NCBI GenBank assembly: GCA_026008535.1
Contig: BRKX01000004.1
Coordinates: 15,153,501-15,217,500, forward strand
Origin: Perilla frutescens
Taxonomy: Eukaryota; Streptophyta; Magnoliopsida; Lamiales; Lamiaceae
Reading direction: 5' to 3'
DNA: 64,000 nucleotides
Shown here: piece after piece, positions 45,757-57,700 of the stretch
Position numbering within the stretch: position 1 is the first letter of the stretch
Layout: each line of letters begins with the position of its first letter
Made by a program: the position numbers and the translations under genes
Notes under the pieces: generated by a model
Told to the model about the DNA's origin: nothing
What the model saw: the letters and a program-made list of their open reading frames with translations, nothing else
Database searches by the model: none

Positions 45757-45902
45757 CTAAATCTTTTTTTTTTTTTTTTGACTCTTGTGTGTGGTAAAGG
45801 TAATGTATAGTTGATTAGTTGTTCACATGAGTTTTTTTTTTTTTTTTTTTTGCACTTTTTTCTTTAGGTATTTCACTTGATGTTTCATAAATAATTAAAA
45901 TT

Positions 45903-46045
45903 GAGTTTTGTGTTCTTTGGAGATGGTTTAGTGGTGAAGTAGTGTACGCTAGCTCGAGATCAAAAATCTCAAGTTCGACTCCCACCAACACTGATATTAA
46001 TCTGTTTGTGATTTGCGGAACTGAGTTATTGGCACATTTTTTTTT
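45903..46045 (+). repeat. tRNA-derived SINE, shorter plus-strand copy
   Basis: GATGGTTTAGTGGTGAAGT as A-box region, AAGTTCGACTCC as B-box region (B box at 45973-45981), then about 60 bp of body and a T-rich end near 46038. The head is related to copies 1 and 2, but the body is truncated or from another subfamily. No target duplication was resolved. Confidence 0.65.
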
Positions 46046-46079
46046 CTTAAATTTCAATTGTTAATTATGGTTTAATTTG

Positions 46080-46255
46080 TTAGTATATTTAATAATGAGC
46101 TTTTAATTAATATTCATTTATTATGGTTGATTATTTCAAATAAGAGTTTTAATATTTTTAATGTATTTTTTTATTGGGAACTGTTGATTATTGTCAATTA
46201 TGTTATAATTAATTATTATTTTTATAATAAATATCATAAAATTGTATATTTAATA
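46080..46255 (+). repeat. Dispersed AT-rich repeat, copy 2
   Basis: Shares TTATGGTTGATTATTTCAAA and following text with 18300-18480. Confidence 0.55.
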
Positions 46256-48043
46256 TATATAATACAAAAAATATAATCGGAAATTCGAAGTGATCATTGT
46301 TGGGCTCGGCAGTTTGAGGCCCTTATTTTGCGGCATGTTACGAGTGAGATTCCATTTGAAGAATGCCAGTATTTTGCCTTTTTCTATAACTTTGGTTTGC
46401 ATTGCCTTATAGCGTAGGCTGACTCTTCACACATTATTCCACTCATTAACCTATTACTATATATGTCCAAATAATTGTCTAAAACCTAAATTATTGCGAT
46501 TCCTATTTGAAAGGACATTGATACTACCGCTGATTATTCAATCATGCATTATTTTTTTATTAAATTAAGCATATCTTAATTATCATTTCAAGCCATTGCT
46601 CTTTACTCTCTACTCTGTTTGCCTTTATTTTCCTCGCCTTTTTTTTCGGTGTAGACAATGATCTAACATCAAGCTGGTTACAACATATTACATATACTAA
46701 CACCTAAGTACAATTATTTTTTTTATTTTTATTCTCACATATAGACATATATCAACACATATATGATTCCCACAATTATCATTAAGTATGTTAATGTGCC
46801 ATTGAAATAAGGTTATGCGATAATGTATTGTACGTAAGGATATTGATCTTTACTGGGCAAGTTAATATATTTGGTTATTATTTAGTTTATTGCTGTAAAT
46901 AGAGAAATTTGATCCAGATAAAAATCCAAGTCCGATCCTCTTCCAGTAACTAAAGAAACTGGCCGATTATGAGATATCTCGACTTCATTAATGAACGTTC
47001 GTTAATTATTATGCCATCGTACATGGCTACATCCTACGTACATGTCAAATGCAACGTTTATTTTGGATTATATCTCATGTACTCAATCCTATTACATTCG
47101 GTGTGTCATAACTATTTTTTTTTAATTTAATTTTTAGTTTTTTAATATACCCTGTTTGGGAAAAAATAAATCCTTTATAAAAAAGAATTAAATTAAATTA
47201 AATTAAATCATAAAAATTAAAATAAAAAAATGAATGTTTAACACAATAAATGTCATAGAAAATGTCACAGGGTATCTATATATCTGGTGTGCGCTTATTT
47301 TGGGGCTTGAATCATATCCTCTATGTCAATTTGTGCAAAATTAATTTTTTATTTTCTTTTAATTTTTTTTAATATACTTTAATTGGAGAATTGAAAACCT
47401 AAATAAAAATTTAAAGTTAAATTAATTCATAATAAATTAAAATAAAAAAAATAAAAAATTTATATGTTTAACACAAAGGATATAGCAGATGGAATCTCAA
47501 ATCCCGTTTGGATACGTGGACGGTAGATATATAACTATATAGGTAGTTTTATTGATTAGAATTCGAAAGAGATATTATCTACTCTTTTGGAATTTGATAG
47601 AAATTTATTATGAATTTCAGGCATATAATAGAAATTTATTATGAATTTCAGGCATATATGATTAAAACTATTGATTTAAGGCTCAAAATCACATATTAAA
47701 TTATGATATTATATTATTTGTTTCATAATTATAGTTTCGTATTTATTTTTGGAGATGTCCCAAAAATTATACTCCAAAAATTCTTAATTTGAATTGTATC
47801 GAAACATTAATTTACATATATAACAGTATATTATGAAATATACAGTTTACATTAAAAGAAGTCCGACACTTATTAATTAAGTGAATGAAAATAACCAAGT
47901 AGCAAATAAAATTTATAGGACAATTGTATATAAATTATGTCTTTCAAAATATATTAATTAAATGAGTTTTCTCAATTTTTGTGAAAATTGAAGTGGGATT
48001 ACCATTATGGGATGTACGAAGTATTAATTAGCTATATATCTTC
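46256..48043. other. AT-rich spacer with direct repeats, no gene seen
   Basis: It holds two imperfect direct copies of an AT-rich unit (about 47105-47280 and 47330-47490) sharing ATGTTTAACACAA and AT-rich arms. It also has a 31 bp tandem duplication (47597-47627 and 47628-47658). No coding or RNA gene was found. Confidence 0.5.
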
Positions 48044-48057
48044 AATAACTTTGTTTT

Positions 48058-48283
48058 CTTAATTTTTTTTATTCAAGGGTAATCCGCAGTCGCTACCGAG
48101 ATGCGCACTGGATAAATTCTGATTCTGTGTAATTACTTGTAAACCATTCAGGAGAGGTAAACCACATTTAGAAAGTCAAGTGTGACAGACTCATACTTAA
48201 TGGTGTTGGTGGTGAGATTCGAACTTGAAACTTTTGACCTTAAAAATAACACTACTCTACCACTAGGCCATCTCTAAGGAGAT
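48058..48283 (-). mobile_element. tRNA-derived SINE, copy 2
   Basis: 226 bp, minus strand. The B box GTTCGAATC (complement at 48216-48224) and the A-box region GGCCTAGTGGTAGAGT are clear, and the A-rich tail abuts the left flank. A perfect 14 bp target duplication AATAACTTTGTTTT lies at 48044-48057 and 48284-48297, as expected of LINE-mobilised insertion. Confidence 0.92.
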
Positions 48284-48489
48284 AATAACTTTGTTTTATT
48301 GTTTGGATGGATTATATATCCATGTAGCTAGCAATTTCATTTAGAATTAAATATGTTAATTATGTTTGACCGCGTCTTCAAACAAACAATTAAAACTATT
48401 ACATTTATAAAAGTGTAAAAAACTAAACGGCTTAATTGGTTACATAGTAAAGTTTGTTGGGTCTAATTAATGGGTTCAAATTTTCCGTT

Positions 48490-48690
48490 ACACTTCTATG
48501 TATTTCACTATAAAATTTATAATTTTAATAATATTTATTATAAAATAAAAATCAATTCTAACATAAATAATCATAGTCAATATTTATCAAAAATAAAAAA
48601 AAGAATTTAAAAAGGTGTAAAATTTAATTTTGAATTAATCAAACATAATAATGAATTGTTAATTGAAAATTAAAAATTAGATACTAAAAA
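48490..48690 (-). repeat. Dispersed AT-rich repeat, copy 3 (reversed)
   Basis: Reverse-complement relative of 18300-18480 and 46080-46255. Aligned by eye, ends approximate. Confidence 0.5.
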
Positions 48691-49259
48691 ATAATAATAA
48701 ATCCTAATCGGGTGGGTGAACTCCTAAAAAAATCTTAAAATTAAACTAAATCACAAAAAATTATATTGAAAAAATATATATATAAAAAAATACATAATTT
48801 GAAAGTGTAACACAGAATGTAACTGAGAGAGTACAATATGAAATCTCAAGTGCTCAATTGTTAATTAACGAGGCTTTAGATGACTTAATAGAAAGTAAGG
48901 AAAATGAAGTGTAAATGATACATTACTTAAAATATATTAAAAACACAAGAAAAGGAATTAATGCTTCATTAAGAAAAAAAATATAAATGGAATTTTAATA
49001 TACACATCTGAAATTAACTATATATATATATATATTCTAGAGAACCTAAAATTAACTATATATTAAAATCTCTATGCAGTAATATCGTTGGGACTAGAGA
49101 AAAATATTGCTATAGGAAGGTTATTCTTATATACAGTTTACATAAATAAAATCATTATTTTAAAAAAATAATATATATTATACAACACTTAGAAATGTCC
49201 CTTCATATTTTAAAAATATGAATTTAAAAAGTATACAAGATTCATTCATATACTTTAAC
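48691..49259. other. AT-rich spacer, no gene seen
   Basis: No recognisable content apart from short TA repeats. Confidence 0.5.
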
Positions 49260-49662
49260 CGAAGAATACATCATATATGAATCACGCAAGATGCACATGG
49301 TGATAATCCAGAGAATGATAGTGTAGATATAGAAAAATTATTGTGTCAACAAACTTCAAACATGTTGGACAAGCTGGACATGTTTTAGATTCAACAAGAA
49401 AGTGATTGTGTTGATGTGATCCCGTCATGCTTAAGAAAATGAAAGAATACCAAAGTACGCAGACTCAAGAACGGAACACACGACGGACTAAGTAAGGGTT
49501 CAATATGAATATCGGGACTCGATATAAGACACAAAATAGTGGAAGACTTGAACTGAATTTGACTCGATTTATGGCTGGACTTTAGACTCGAAATTTAAGA
49601 CACTCAAGACACTAAACAAACGACACAAGGATGGATTAAACCACGACCAGCTATGCTGACGT
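49260..49662 (-). repeat. Remnant of the 5' internal region of an outer Ty3/gypsy element
   Basis: Non-coding sequence next to the primer site at 49663-49676, in the place of the 5' untranslated internal region. The element is truncated to the left; no gag is seen. Confidence 0.45.
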
Positions 49663-49676
49663 GGCTCTGATACCAA
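49663..49676 (-). other. Primer-binding site of the outer Ty3/gypsy element
   Basis: TTGGTATCAGAGCC on the minus strand, a perfect match to the tRNA-Met site, 5 bp from an LTR end reading CATCA. Confidence 0.8.
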
Positions 49677-49681
49677 CTTTA

Positions 49682-49831
49682 TGATGTGACCCGGATTTGG
49701 ATTCTAATCCAAATCTAGAGAACGCGCAGAAAAATTTTTGTAACAGCCCAGTCCCTAGGCGGTCATTTTTAACGGGGACGGGGTGTTAGGCGTAAAAACA
49801 GCAGGGTAAATTAGAAATCCAAGTGGGTGTT
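49682..49831 (-). repeat. Outer Ty3/gypsy LTR, 3' end
   Basis: The LTR end on the minus strand is GGGTCACATCA, next to the primer site. It contains TGTAACAGCCCAGTCCC and a small inverted repeat GGATTTGGATTC..TCCAAATC. The LTR is cut at 49831 by the Athila element and continues at 61449. Confidence 0.7.
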
Positions 49832-51150
49832 TGATGGGTGTCGAAACCAACAAAAATAAACCTGCTTTTCAATATCCAAATAAATTGCAATAGTAGCAAG
49901 CAGGGTCGAACCACAGAGACTGGTAAATTAAATATTAATCTTTTATCTAAAATCCTAAAACTAAATGGGGGGTTTTGAATACTGGAATTAAAATAATGCA
50001 ACGAAATCAATTAAATGGCAAAGAAATAAAATGACAAACGAAGATCAAATAGGAGAAATATCTAGCTCAAGAATAATCTCGACAACGGATTACACAATTT
50101 GATCACAGATGCACAGATATAATTCACTTCTCTCTCTAAATTGGCTATGGCTATTGGTACAACCTAACAACCTCGTTCTCCTTAGTTATTCGGTAGCCAA
50201 GGTACGACCGTTAACTACTTCTCTAATTAATAGACAATCCTAGGTATGACCATAGAATTAAATCTACTAACAGCATTAAGAATCAGAGAAACACCAATTC
50301 AAACCCACGAAAATCATACGATGACCCGTTCAGATAAGATTATAAATCCCCAAAGTGTCGAAAGCGGGACTGTTTACCCCCAATCTATCCAATTGCGCTA
50401 CTTAGGCAAATAATCTAGACAATTACGGATCTAGATAATTCACTAGCAAGAAATCATTCCAACAATCATACCACGTGCACTTTGCATAATCATTAAAACA
50501 ATAACAGAAATCACAAACGGAAGATTTATAAATAAAGAGAGAAATAAATTATAATAAAACCAATTCGATCTCACAAATATGTAGAATCCGAGTCTCAATT
50601 ATCCTCTCGCTAGAAAAGTGTTTAGAACATCATCATGGAATAATAACAAAGTCTGAAAAAATATGAAAATAGATGAAATCTGCATTCTTCTGCGTTTCTC
50701 GCGTGAATGGTGTGTCTGGAGAGAGAAAATTAATTCCGAATATATATATGTCTTCTAGATATTCTATTCTCTCTCTCCTCTCTCCCAATGGTAAGTCTTC
50801 TACTCCTTCTTGGACTCTAAGGCTCTTTCCTTGTGAAAAATCGCCAATTAGAAAGAAGAATTTCGTCCATGTATATCTCTGCTAGGCCCACTTGTGATTT
50901 TATGAATTAAATCCCGCCAGCAGACTAAGGCGTGGCCACGCCTTATCTGCCAGAAGCTCCTGGACTCTTCCTACTCGAAATTCTTCAATTCTTTTGCTTC
51001 CAAAATGATCATTTTAGCCTCCTTTTCTACAAAACACCTTTATTCCCTTGCAAAACTCAAAAGATCATCAAATCCCAATAAACGCACAATAAAGCTTAGT
51101 AAAACAAGGGAAAAATCACCTAAAAATAGGTGCAAATATGCAACTTATCA
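49832..51150 (-). repeat. 3' LTR of the Athila element
   Basis: Begins TGATGGGTGTCG and ends CAACTTATCA on the plus strand. Contains a 20 bp perfect palindrome at 50926-50945. Small open frames inside are chance. Confidence 0.95.
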
Positions 51151-51169
51151 AACCCCCTCACACTTAAGC
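51151..51169 (-). other. Polypurine tract of the Athila element
   Basis: GTGTGAGGGGGTT on the minus strand directly abuts the 3' LTR. The same 19 bp (AACCCCCTCACACTTAAGC) recurs at 52559-52577. Confidence 0.8.
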
Positions 51170-52633
51170 TTTGCTTGTCCTCAAGCAAGAGAATAAAACT
51201 AAAACAAAAGCAACTTCAATGCACTTTCACAACTCAAACCATAATGCTCCAAATAAATGAACCAATACACAAATTAAGCACCAACAATGAGAAGAATGAA
51301 TTTTCACCACTAACACCAATAATCAAATACTTCCATGATTTCTCAAAATCCAAGTGTAGTGGAATTCAATACCCTCACCAAGATTCACTCAAAATCGCTC
51401 AAATGTGTTTAAGGCTCCAAATATCTGGACTCTCAAGTCAAAACATAGAAGACCCTTCCATAAGCTTGCAAATATATCAAGTTGGCACCAAACAGTAAGT
51501 AAAAATGGAAAATTAGGGACTTCAATTTTGGTTGTAACGGGGTTTCAGGTTGGGGTGGATAAACAAGGATATTTAGGCTCCAAAATTGAAGGAATGACAT
51601 CCATTTTTCAAAAGACATCAAAACGGCACAAATTTCCCATCCTTCTTACTTTTTCACACAAGAAGGCTCTAATCAACAAAAAAATTTCTTCCTTTCAACC
51701 TTCTCCAAGTCTTTCATTCCCTCTTTTTTTTCACAATCTTTTTTTTTTCGATTTTTTGTCATTTTTTTTTTCAATTCCCAACCATAGCTCTAAACTTCCT
51801 TTTTCTTCAAAAATCAGGCCCAAGCACTTCAATTTCTATTCCCCCAAACTTAAATCATCCACAATATCAATCCAAATGAACAATTATGCGCATTCCTTCA
51901 ATTAAAAGGGATCAAATCATGGCAATCAAAACAAAGAAGGATAAACATGGCTAATAATGCGGTTAAAATTCAATAAAAATAGGCTAAGGCTCAAAATGGC
52001 TATCTAGGGATTTTTCTTCACAGGTAGGCTCATATAGAAGGCTAAAATTGGCTTATCCTAATTGCCCTTTTCACATTTCACATCACTAAGGTAATCCAAC
52101 ATGTATAACAATGCAAGTTCTAGAAGGTAATCAACTTTGCTTGACATTCACACAATGAAGGAAAGAGCATTTAAATTCAATGATGCTCAAGCTCAAAAAC
52201 TCACCAAAAATAAGGTCATTGGCATATCATTCCGCACATTCTTCATTCGATTTATCATCAAAAGCAAAAGACCAAGGTGCAGAGAATGTAAAATTCATCC
52301 AAATCATGCCAATACTCAGCTGTACATCAATTCATCTCAATGAAACACCATGATTTAAATCATAACATGGAGTAAAACTATCAATCTGATCACAGAGAGA
52401 TTCCTTATCTTTTCCTTATTTTTTTTTTTATAAAACAAAAACAAAAAGGCAAACTAAAAGCAAAACAAAAACCAAAAGCAAAACAAAAACAAAAAAAAAG
52501 CATAAAACAACACTAACTAGCAACAAAAGACAAGACAAGCTTCAATAAAATCCAAACCAACCCCCTCACACTTAAGCAAAACATTGTCCTCAATGTAAAA
52601 GCAAAAGAATAAAGAGGACTGCCCTGAAATTGG
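51170..52633 (-). other. Athila 3' non-coding region
   Basis: Between the third ORF and the 3' LTR, rich in poly-T/poly-A tracts and in AAAACAAAAAC-type repeats (about 52430-52500). It holds a second purine-tract-like copy at 52559-52577. Open frames on the plus strand here match nothing recognisable. Confidence 0.6.
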
Positions 52634-54036
52634 CTACTGAGGAGGCGGAGTGAACCCAACACTAGCAAAGTAGGCGGCTAGCTGTGACTGCATAGTGTGA
52701 AAATCGGCTCGAAAGGAGCTAATGTCTTGCTGCATCTCAGTCAATTGGGCCTGGATGGATGGATCAGAGGAACTAGAAGCCGCAGCAGTATGCGGATCCT
52801 CATCACCTGAGGTGGAGTCGGATCGGTAGAAGCGTCTTCTAGGGGGAGGACGTGAATGCCGTTGATAAGTAACACTCTCATCTTTCCTCGAAATCATACC
52901 CATCACTTCTAAAGTATCCAAGTCAAGAGGCTGCATTGCACAAGCCTCGTGCAAGTCATGATCATCCGGATCAAAGACACCCAACTTCGTGGCCAAGTGT
53001 GTGATAAGAGAGCCCAAAATCAATTTACGGCCTGGTGCTTGTGCATTAGAGAATTGACTTGCAAACCAACATCTAAGATTTACTTTCTTCTTTTCCATCA
53101 TACACCAAAGAAAGAAGAATTCTGCCTTATTCAACACCTTTGCCCCATCCTTGCGTCCCGAGAATGTGAAAGCCAAGAATTTGTGAATATACCGCAATGC
53201 CGCACTATGGAGGAAACAAGCTTTGGAGAAGCTTGGGTTGTAGTAGTCACTAGAGGACCACTGTCTATACAAACCATGAGGGTAAAAACCTCGATCATAA
53301 TCACATGCACTGCTCAAATAGGGTTCCTCAAGAGCCGCATTCTCATCAACAAACCCAAAAGCCACATTGAACTGTGTGATAGAAAACTTGAATACCTTTC
53401 CCATCAAATGAAACTGAATCAAATTCGGCGTCTCAAGGGACATGTTTTCCAACTTGTGAAAGGAAAAGGTGGTATAGAATTCACGAATGAGCTCAACATA
53501 CGCTGGGCAGTCAATACCAAAATATACATCCCAACCAATACCAGCAATCAATTCCCTAACTTCATCCAAAATACCAAGAGTATCCAAAGTGGGGACATGA
53601 ATGCACTTACAAGGGACGATTGAATCAAATTCGGCGTCTCAAGGGACATGTTTTCCAACTTGTGAAAGGAAAAGGTGGTATAGAATTCACGAATGAGCTC
53701 AACATACGCTGGGCAGTCAATACCAAAATATACATCCCAACCAATACCAGCAATCAATTCCCTAACTTCATCCAAAATACCAAGAGTATCCAAAGTGGGG
53801 ACATGAATGCACTTACAAGGGACGATATCTCGAGTCCGGATATCGTCATATTTGCTCTTGTCGGACCTTGAGGAGAAATTCAAACACCCATTCAAATCTG
53901 ATTCTTGTGGAGGGAGTGTGTGAAGTCCGCGTCCCAGTCGGGACCTCTTTCTTTCCGGTGGCTCATCGGTGTATGTGCGGGATGGTGTGGCTCGCACAAC
54001 GGGAGGTTTCTTCTGGGTTCTCTTATTGGGCGCCAT
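52634..54036 (-). pseudogene. Athila third ORF (envelope-like position), broken by tandem duplication
   Basis: ATG at 54034-54036 opens a basic N-terminus (KRTQKKPP). The frame runs to about 53548, and a second frame runs from 53587 to 52634. Between them a 206 bp segment is present twice (53416-53621 and 53622-53827). Because 206 is not a multiple of three, the frame is lost. The body resembles the Athila ORF1-type domain found in plant retrotransposons, with CWFASQFSNAQ and SLITHLATKLGVF. The C-terminus has a coiled-coil-like stretch (MQQDISSFRADFHTMQSQL). There is no clear transmembrane segment. Its role is unknown, and the envelope-like label is by position only. Confidence 0.8.
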
Positions 54037-54725
54037 GATGGAGAAAATTGAATTCCCCTCACACTTGAAAATTGAGAGGGAGGGCTGTGAGTTTGGAGAA
54101 TACCAGAGTTGATGGTGACTGTGCGGCGGATGTCCGGCGATGGCGGCTGGTCCGCGGCTGTGCAGAGAGGGCGGCGCCTGGAGAGAGCGGCGATGCTCGT
54201 GAATGGAGGCGGCAGCGGTTATGGTGATTGGAGGCGGCGGTGGGTGTTTCAAATTGGGTAATTGGGGATTTTGACTTGGGGCTATTTTGACTCCATCTAA
54301 TCTAGTAATCTAATAAAATAAAAAATAATAAAAAAAAACAAGAACTGAATACGAAATTAGTTTTTTCGATTTTTTTTAATAAAGACACAAATAAAAATAA
54401 AAATAATAAAAAAAATCCCCAAGGCCAAATACACTAAAGGTTGTCTCTCTTCATAAAATCAAACAGGAGCGTCCGCGAAGTAAGGCATGGCCATGCCTTA
54501 TGAGCAGCTTCCTCAGCACGAAATTCCTCCAAAAAATGGGTACCTATGTGTATTCAAAACAACCACAAAGATTCTAATCCTCACTTGTTAGCTTGTTAGT
54601 GCCTCAAAAACAACCAAGAAAAGAAAATAAACAAAACCAAAACTAAAAACAAAGAAAAACTAAGGTGGGTTGCCTCCCCCCAAGCGCATTTGGTTATCGT
54701 CGTTATGCCCGACGTTCCCTACTCC
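54037..54725 (-). other. Athila pol-ORF3 spacer
   Basis: Non-coding spacer. It contains a variant of the LTR palindrome (54481-54500), a purine-tract-like CCCCTCACACTTGAAAA at about 54056, and a CG-rich stretch near 54120-54240. Confidence 0.6.
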
Positions 54726-57700
54726 TCAAGGTGAGTAATGAGGCTCTTGTAGCCCAATGCAATCAAGGCTTTGTGCTTGAAATCCTTCATAGAACGGCTT
54801 CAAATGATGTCCATTCACCTTGAATATTTTTCCCGAATCTAAGCTCGTAATCTCAACTGCACCATGTGAAAACACGTTAGTGACAACAAAGGGCCCTAGC
54901 CATTTAGAGCGCAATTTTCCAGGAAACAATTTCAGCTTGGAATGGTAAAGCAAAACTTTTTGACTAACAGTGAAAGTCTTTCGAGTAAGAACTTGGTCAT
55001 GAAAGCGCTTTGTCTTTTCTTTATAGATCTTGGAGCTTTCATAAGCATCATTTCGGATTTCCTCCAACTCTTGCAGCTGCAATTTCCTATGAGTTCCAGC
55101 TTCATCCACATTCATGTTGAGTTGCTTAACGGCCCAGAAAGCCTTATGCTCAAGCTCGACGGGTAAGTGACATGGTTTACCAAAAAGCAACCGAAACGGA
55201 GACATACCTATAGGGGTTTTGAAAGCCGTTCTGTACGCCCAAAGCGCGTCATTGAGCTTCAAACTCCAATCCTTTCGATCAGGTTTCACAGTCTTCTCAA
55301 GAATCGCTTTCACCTCTCTATTAGAAACCTCGGCTTGGCCGCTTGTCTGTGGGTGGTAAGCAGTAGAGGTCCGGTGGGTTATATTGTACTTCTTGAATAA
55401 TGCGCCTACCACTTTGTTGCAGAAGTGAGTACCACGATCACTGATAATGGCTCGAGGTGTGCCATATCTATCAAAGATGTGAGACTTGACAAACTTAACA
55501 ACAGTATTAGCATCGTCAGTACGAGTAGCCTGTGCTTCAACCCACTTGGAAACATAGTCAACAACAAGAATGATATACACAAAATTATTAGACTTGGGAA
55601 AAGGTCCCATAAAATCAATGCACCATATATCGAAAATTTCACAAACAAGGATAGGATTAAGGGGCATTTGATCTCTATGGCCTATGCTTCTAGTCTTTTG
55701 ACACCTTTTACAAGATTTGCAAAACAAGTATGAATCACGAAAAATATTAGGCCAAAACAACCCACTTTCCAAGACTTTCCTAGCCGTTCTTTTAGGACCA
55801 AAGTGTCCACCACATGCACAAGAATGACAAAACATCAAGATGGAAGGAACTTCATGCTCATCAACACATCTCCTAATGATTTGGTCAGAACAAAACTTCC
55901 ACAAGTAAGGCTCATCCCAGACATAATATTTGGCATCACTTTTGATTTTATCTCTTTGAGCTCTCGAGAAATCACTTGGTAAAGCCTTAGTTACAAGATA
56001 GTTAACTAAATCGGCGTACCAGGGTGTAAAAGTCTGCAAAGAGTAGAGATACTCATCTGGGAATGCATCTTGCAACGGTCGCGGTGCTTCACTTGTGGGC
56101 AACCGGCTAAGATGGTCGGCAACTAGATTTTCAGAGCCCTTCTTGTCCTTTATCTCAATGTCAAATTCTTGAAGCAAAAGAATCCAACGAATGAGTCTCG
56201 ATTTAGCATCCTTTTTGGTGAATAAGAATCTGAGAGCAGAATGGTCAGAAAAGATAATGACTTTTGTACCAGGCAAATAAGACCGGAACTTTTCTAGAGC
56301 AAAAACAACAGCTAAAAGTTCCTTTTCAGTGGTGGAATAATTTGCTTGTGCAGGATCAAGAGTCCTAGAGGCATAATAAATAACATGATGGGCTTGACCA
56401 ACCTTTTGGCCTAAAACAGCACCAACTGCATAATTACTCGCATCACACATAATTTCAAAAGAAAGTTCCCAATTAGGTGATTGAATAATAGGTGCAGAAA
56501 TGAGCATATTTTTCAACAAATCAAAGGCATGCTTGCAAGCATCATCAAAATTAAATTCTACCTCTTTTTGCAACAACTTACTCAAAGGTTGAGCAATTTT
56601 GGAGAAATTCTTGACGAAACGTTGATAGAAACCTGCGTGTCCAAGAAAAGAACGGACTTCCCTAACAGAGGTAGGGTAAGGCAATGATTTAATGACATCA
56701 ATCTTAGCCTTATCGACTTCTATGCCTCTAGACGACACTATATGCCCTAAAATCATTCCTTGATCAACCATAAAGTGGCATTTCTCATAATTTAAAACCA
56801 AATTAGTTTCAACACATCTTTGCAACACTTTAGTGAGGTTAATCAAGCATGCATCAAATGAGTCCCCGTATACAGTAAAATCATCCATAAATACCTCAAT
56901 AATGTTCTTAACAAAATCAGAAAAAATGCTAACCATACACCTTTGGAACGTTGCAGGAGCATTGCACAATCCAAAGGGCATCCGCCTGCAAGCAAAAATA
57001 CCAAAAGGACAGGTAAAGACAGTTTTCTCTTGATCCTTCGGGGCAATCGGGATTTGATGAAAACCCGAATATCCGTCTAGACAGCAATAGTGGGAACGAC
57101 CTGCCAAGCGCTCAAGCATTTGGTCAATAAAAGGTAGAGGAAAATGGTCTTTTCTTGTTACTGCATTTAATTTTCTATAATCAGAACACATTCTCCAACC
57201 GTTTTGCACTCGGGTTGGTACTAACTCACCCTCTGCATTTTCAACCACAGTAAAACCGGATTTCTTCGAAACGACTTGAACTGGACTTACCCATTTAGAG
57301 TCAGAGATCGGAAAGATAATACCTGCGTCGAGGAGCTTTAGTATTTCTTTCTTTACCACTTCAGTCATCGCTGGATTGAGTCTCCGTTGAGGATCACGAC
57401 ATGGTTTGCTATCTTCCTCCAACAAGATTCGGTGCATGCAAGTCGAAGGGCTTAGTCCCTTGATGTCTGCTATGGTCCAACCAATAGCTTCTTTGTACTC
57501 CCTTAGCACTCGAATCAATCTTTCTTCTTCCACTGGTTGAAGCTTGCTCGAGATTATGACTGGAAGAGTGTAATTATCTCCTAAAAATGCATATTTGAGA
57601 TGCACAGGAAGTGGCTTCAAATCCAGCTTGGGTGTCTGTACAATTGAAGGGAGAAATTTCACATGAGAAACAGATAACTCTAATTTATAAACAGGCTGGA

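Noticed and set aside
49682..49760. Start of a separate plus-sense LTR (TGTAACAGCCC)
   Set aside because: The perfect tRNA-Met primer site next to 49682 and the conserved block at 62150-62210 both indicate a minus-sense LTR end.
51130..51905. Two plus-strand open frames in and next to the Athila 3' LTR
   Set aside because: They are antisense to the element, Lys/Ser/Phe-rich low-complexity, and start inside an LTR; no family is recognisable.
52949..53871. Plus-strand open frames over the Athila third ORF
   Set aside because: Shadow frames of the minus-strand ORF, duplicated only because of the 206 bp tandem repeat.
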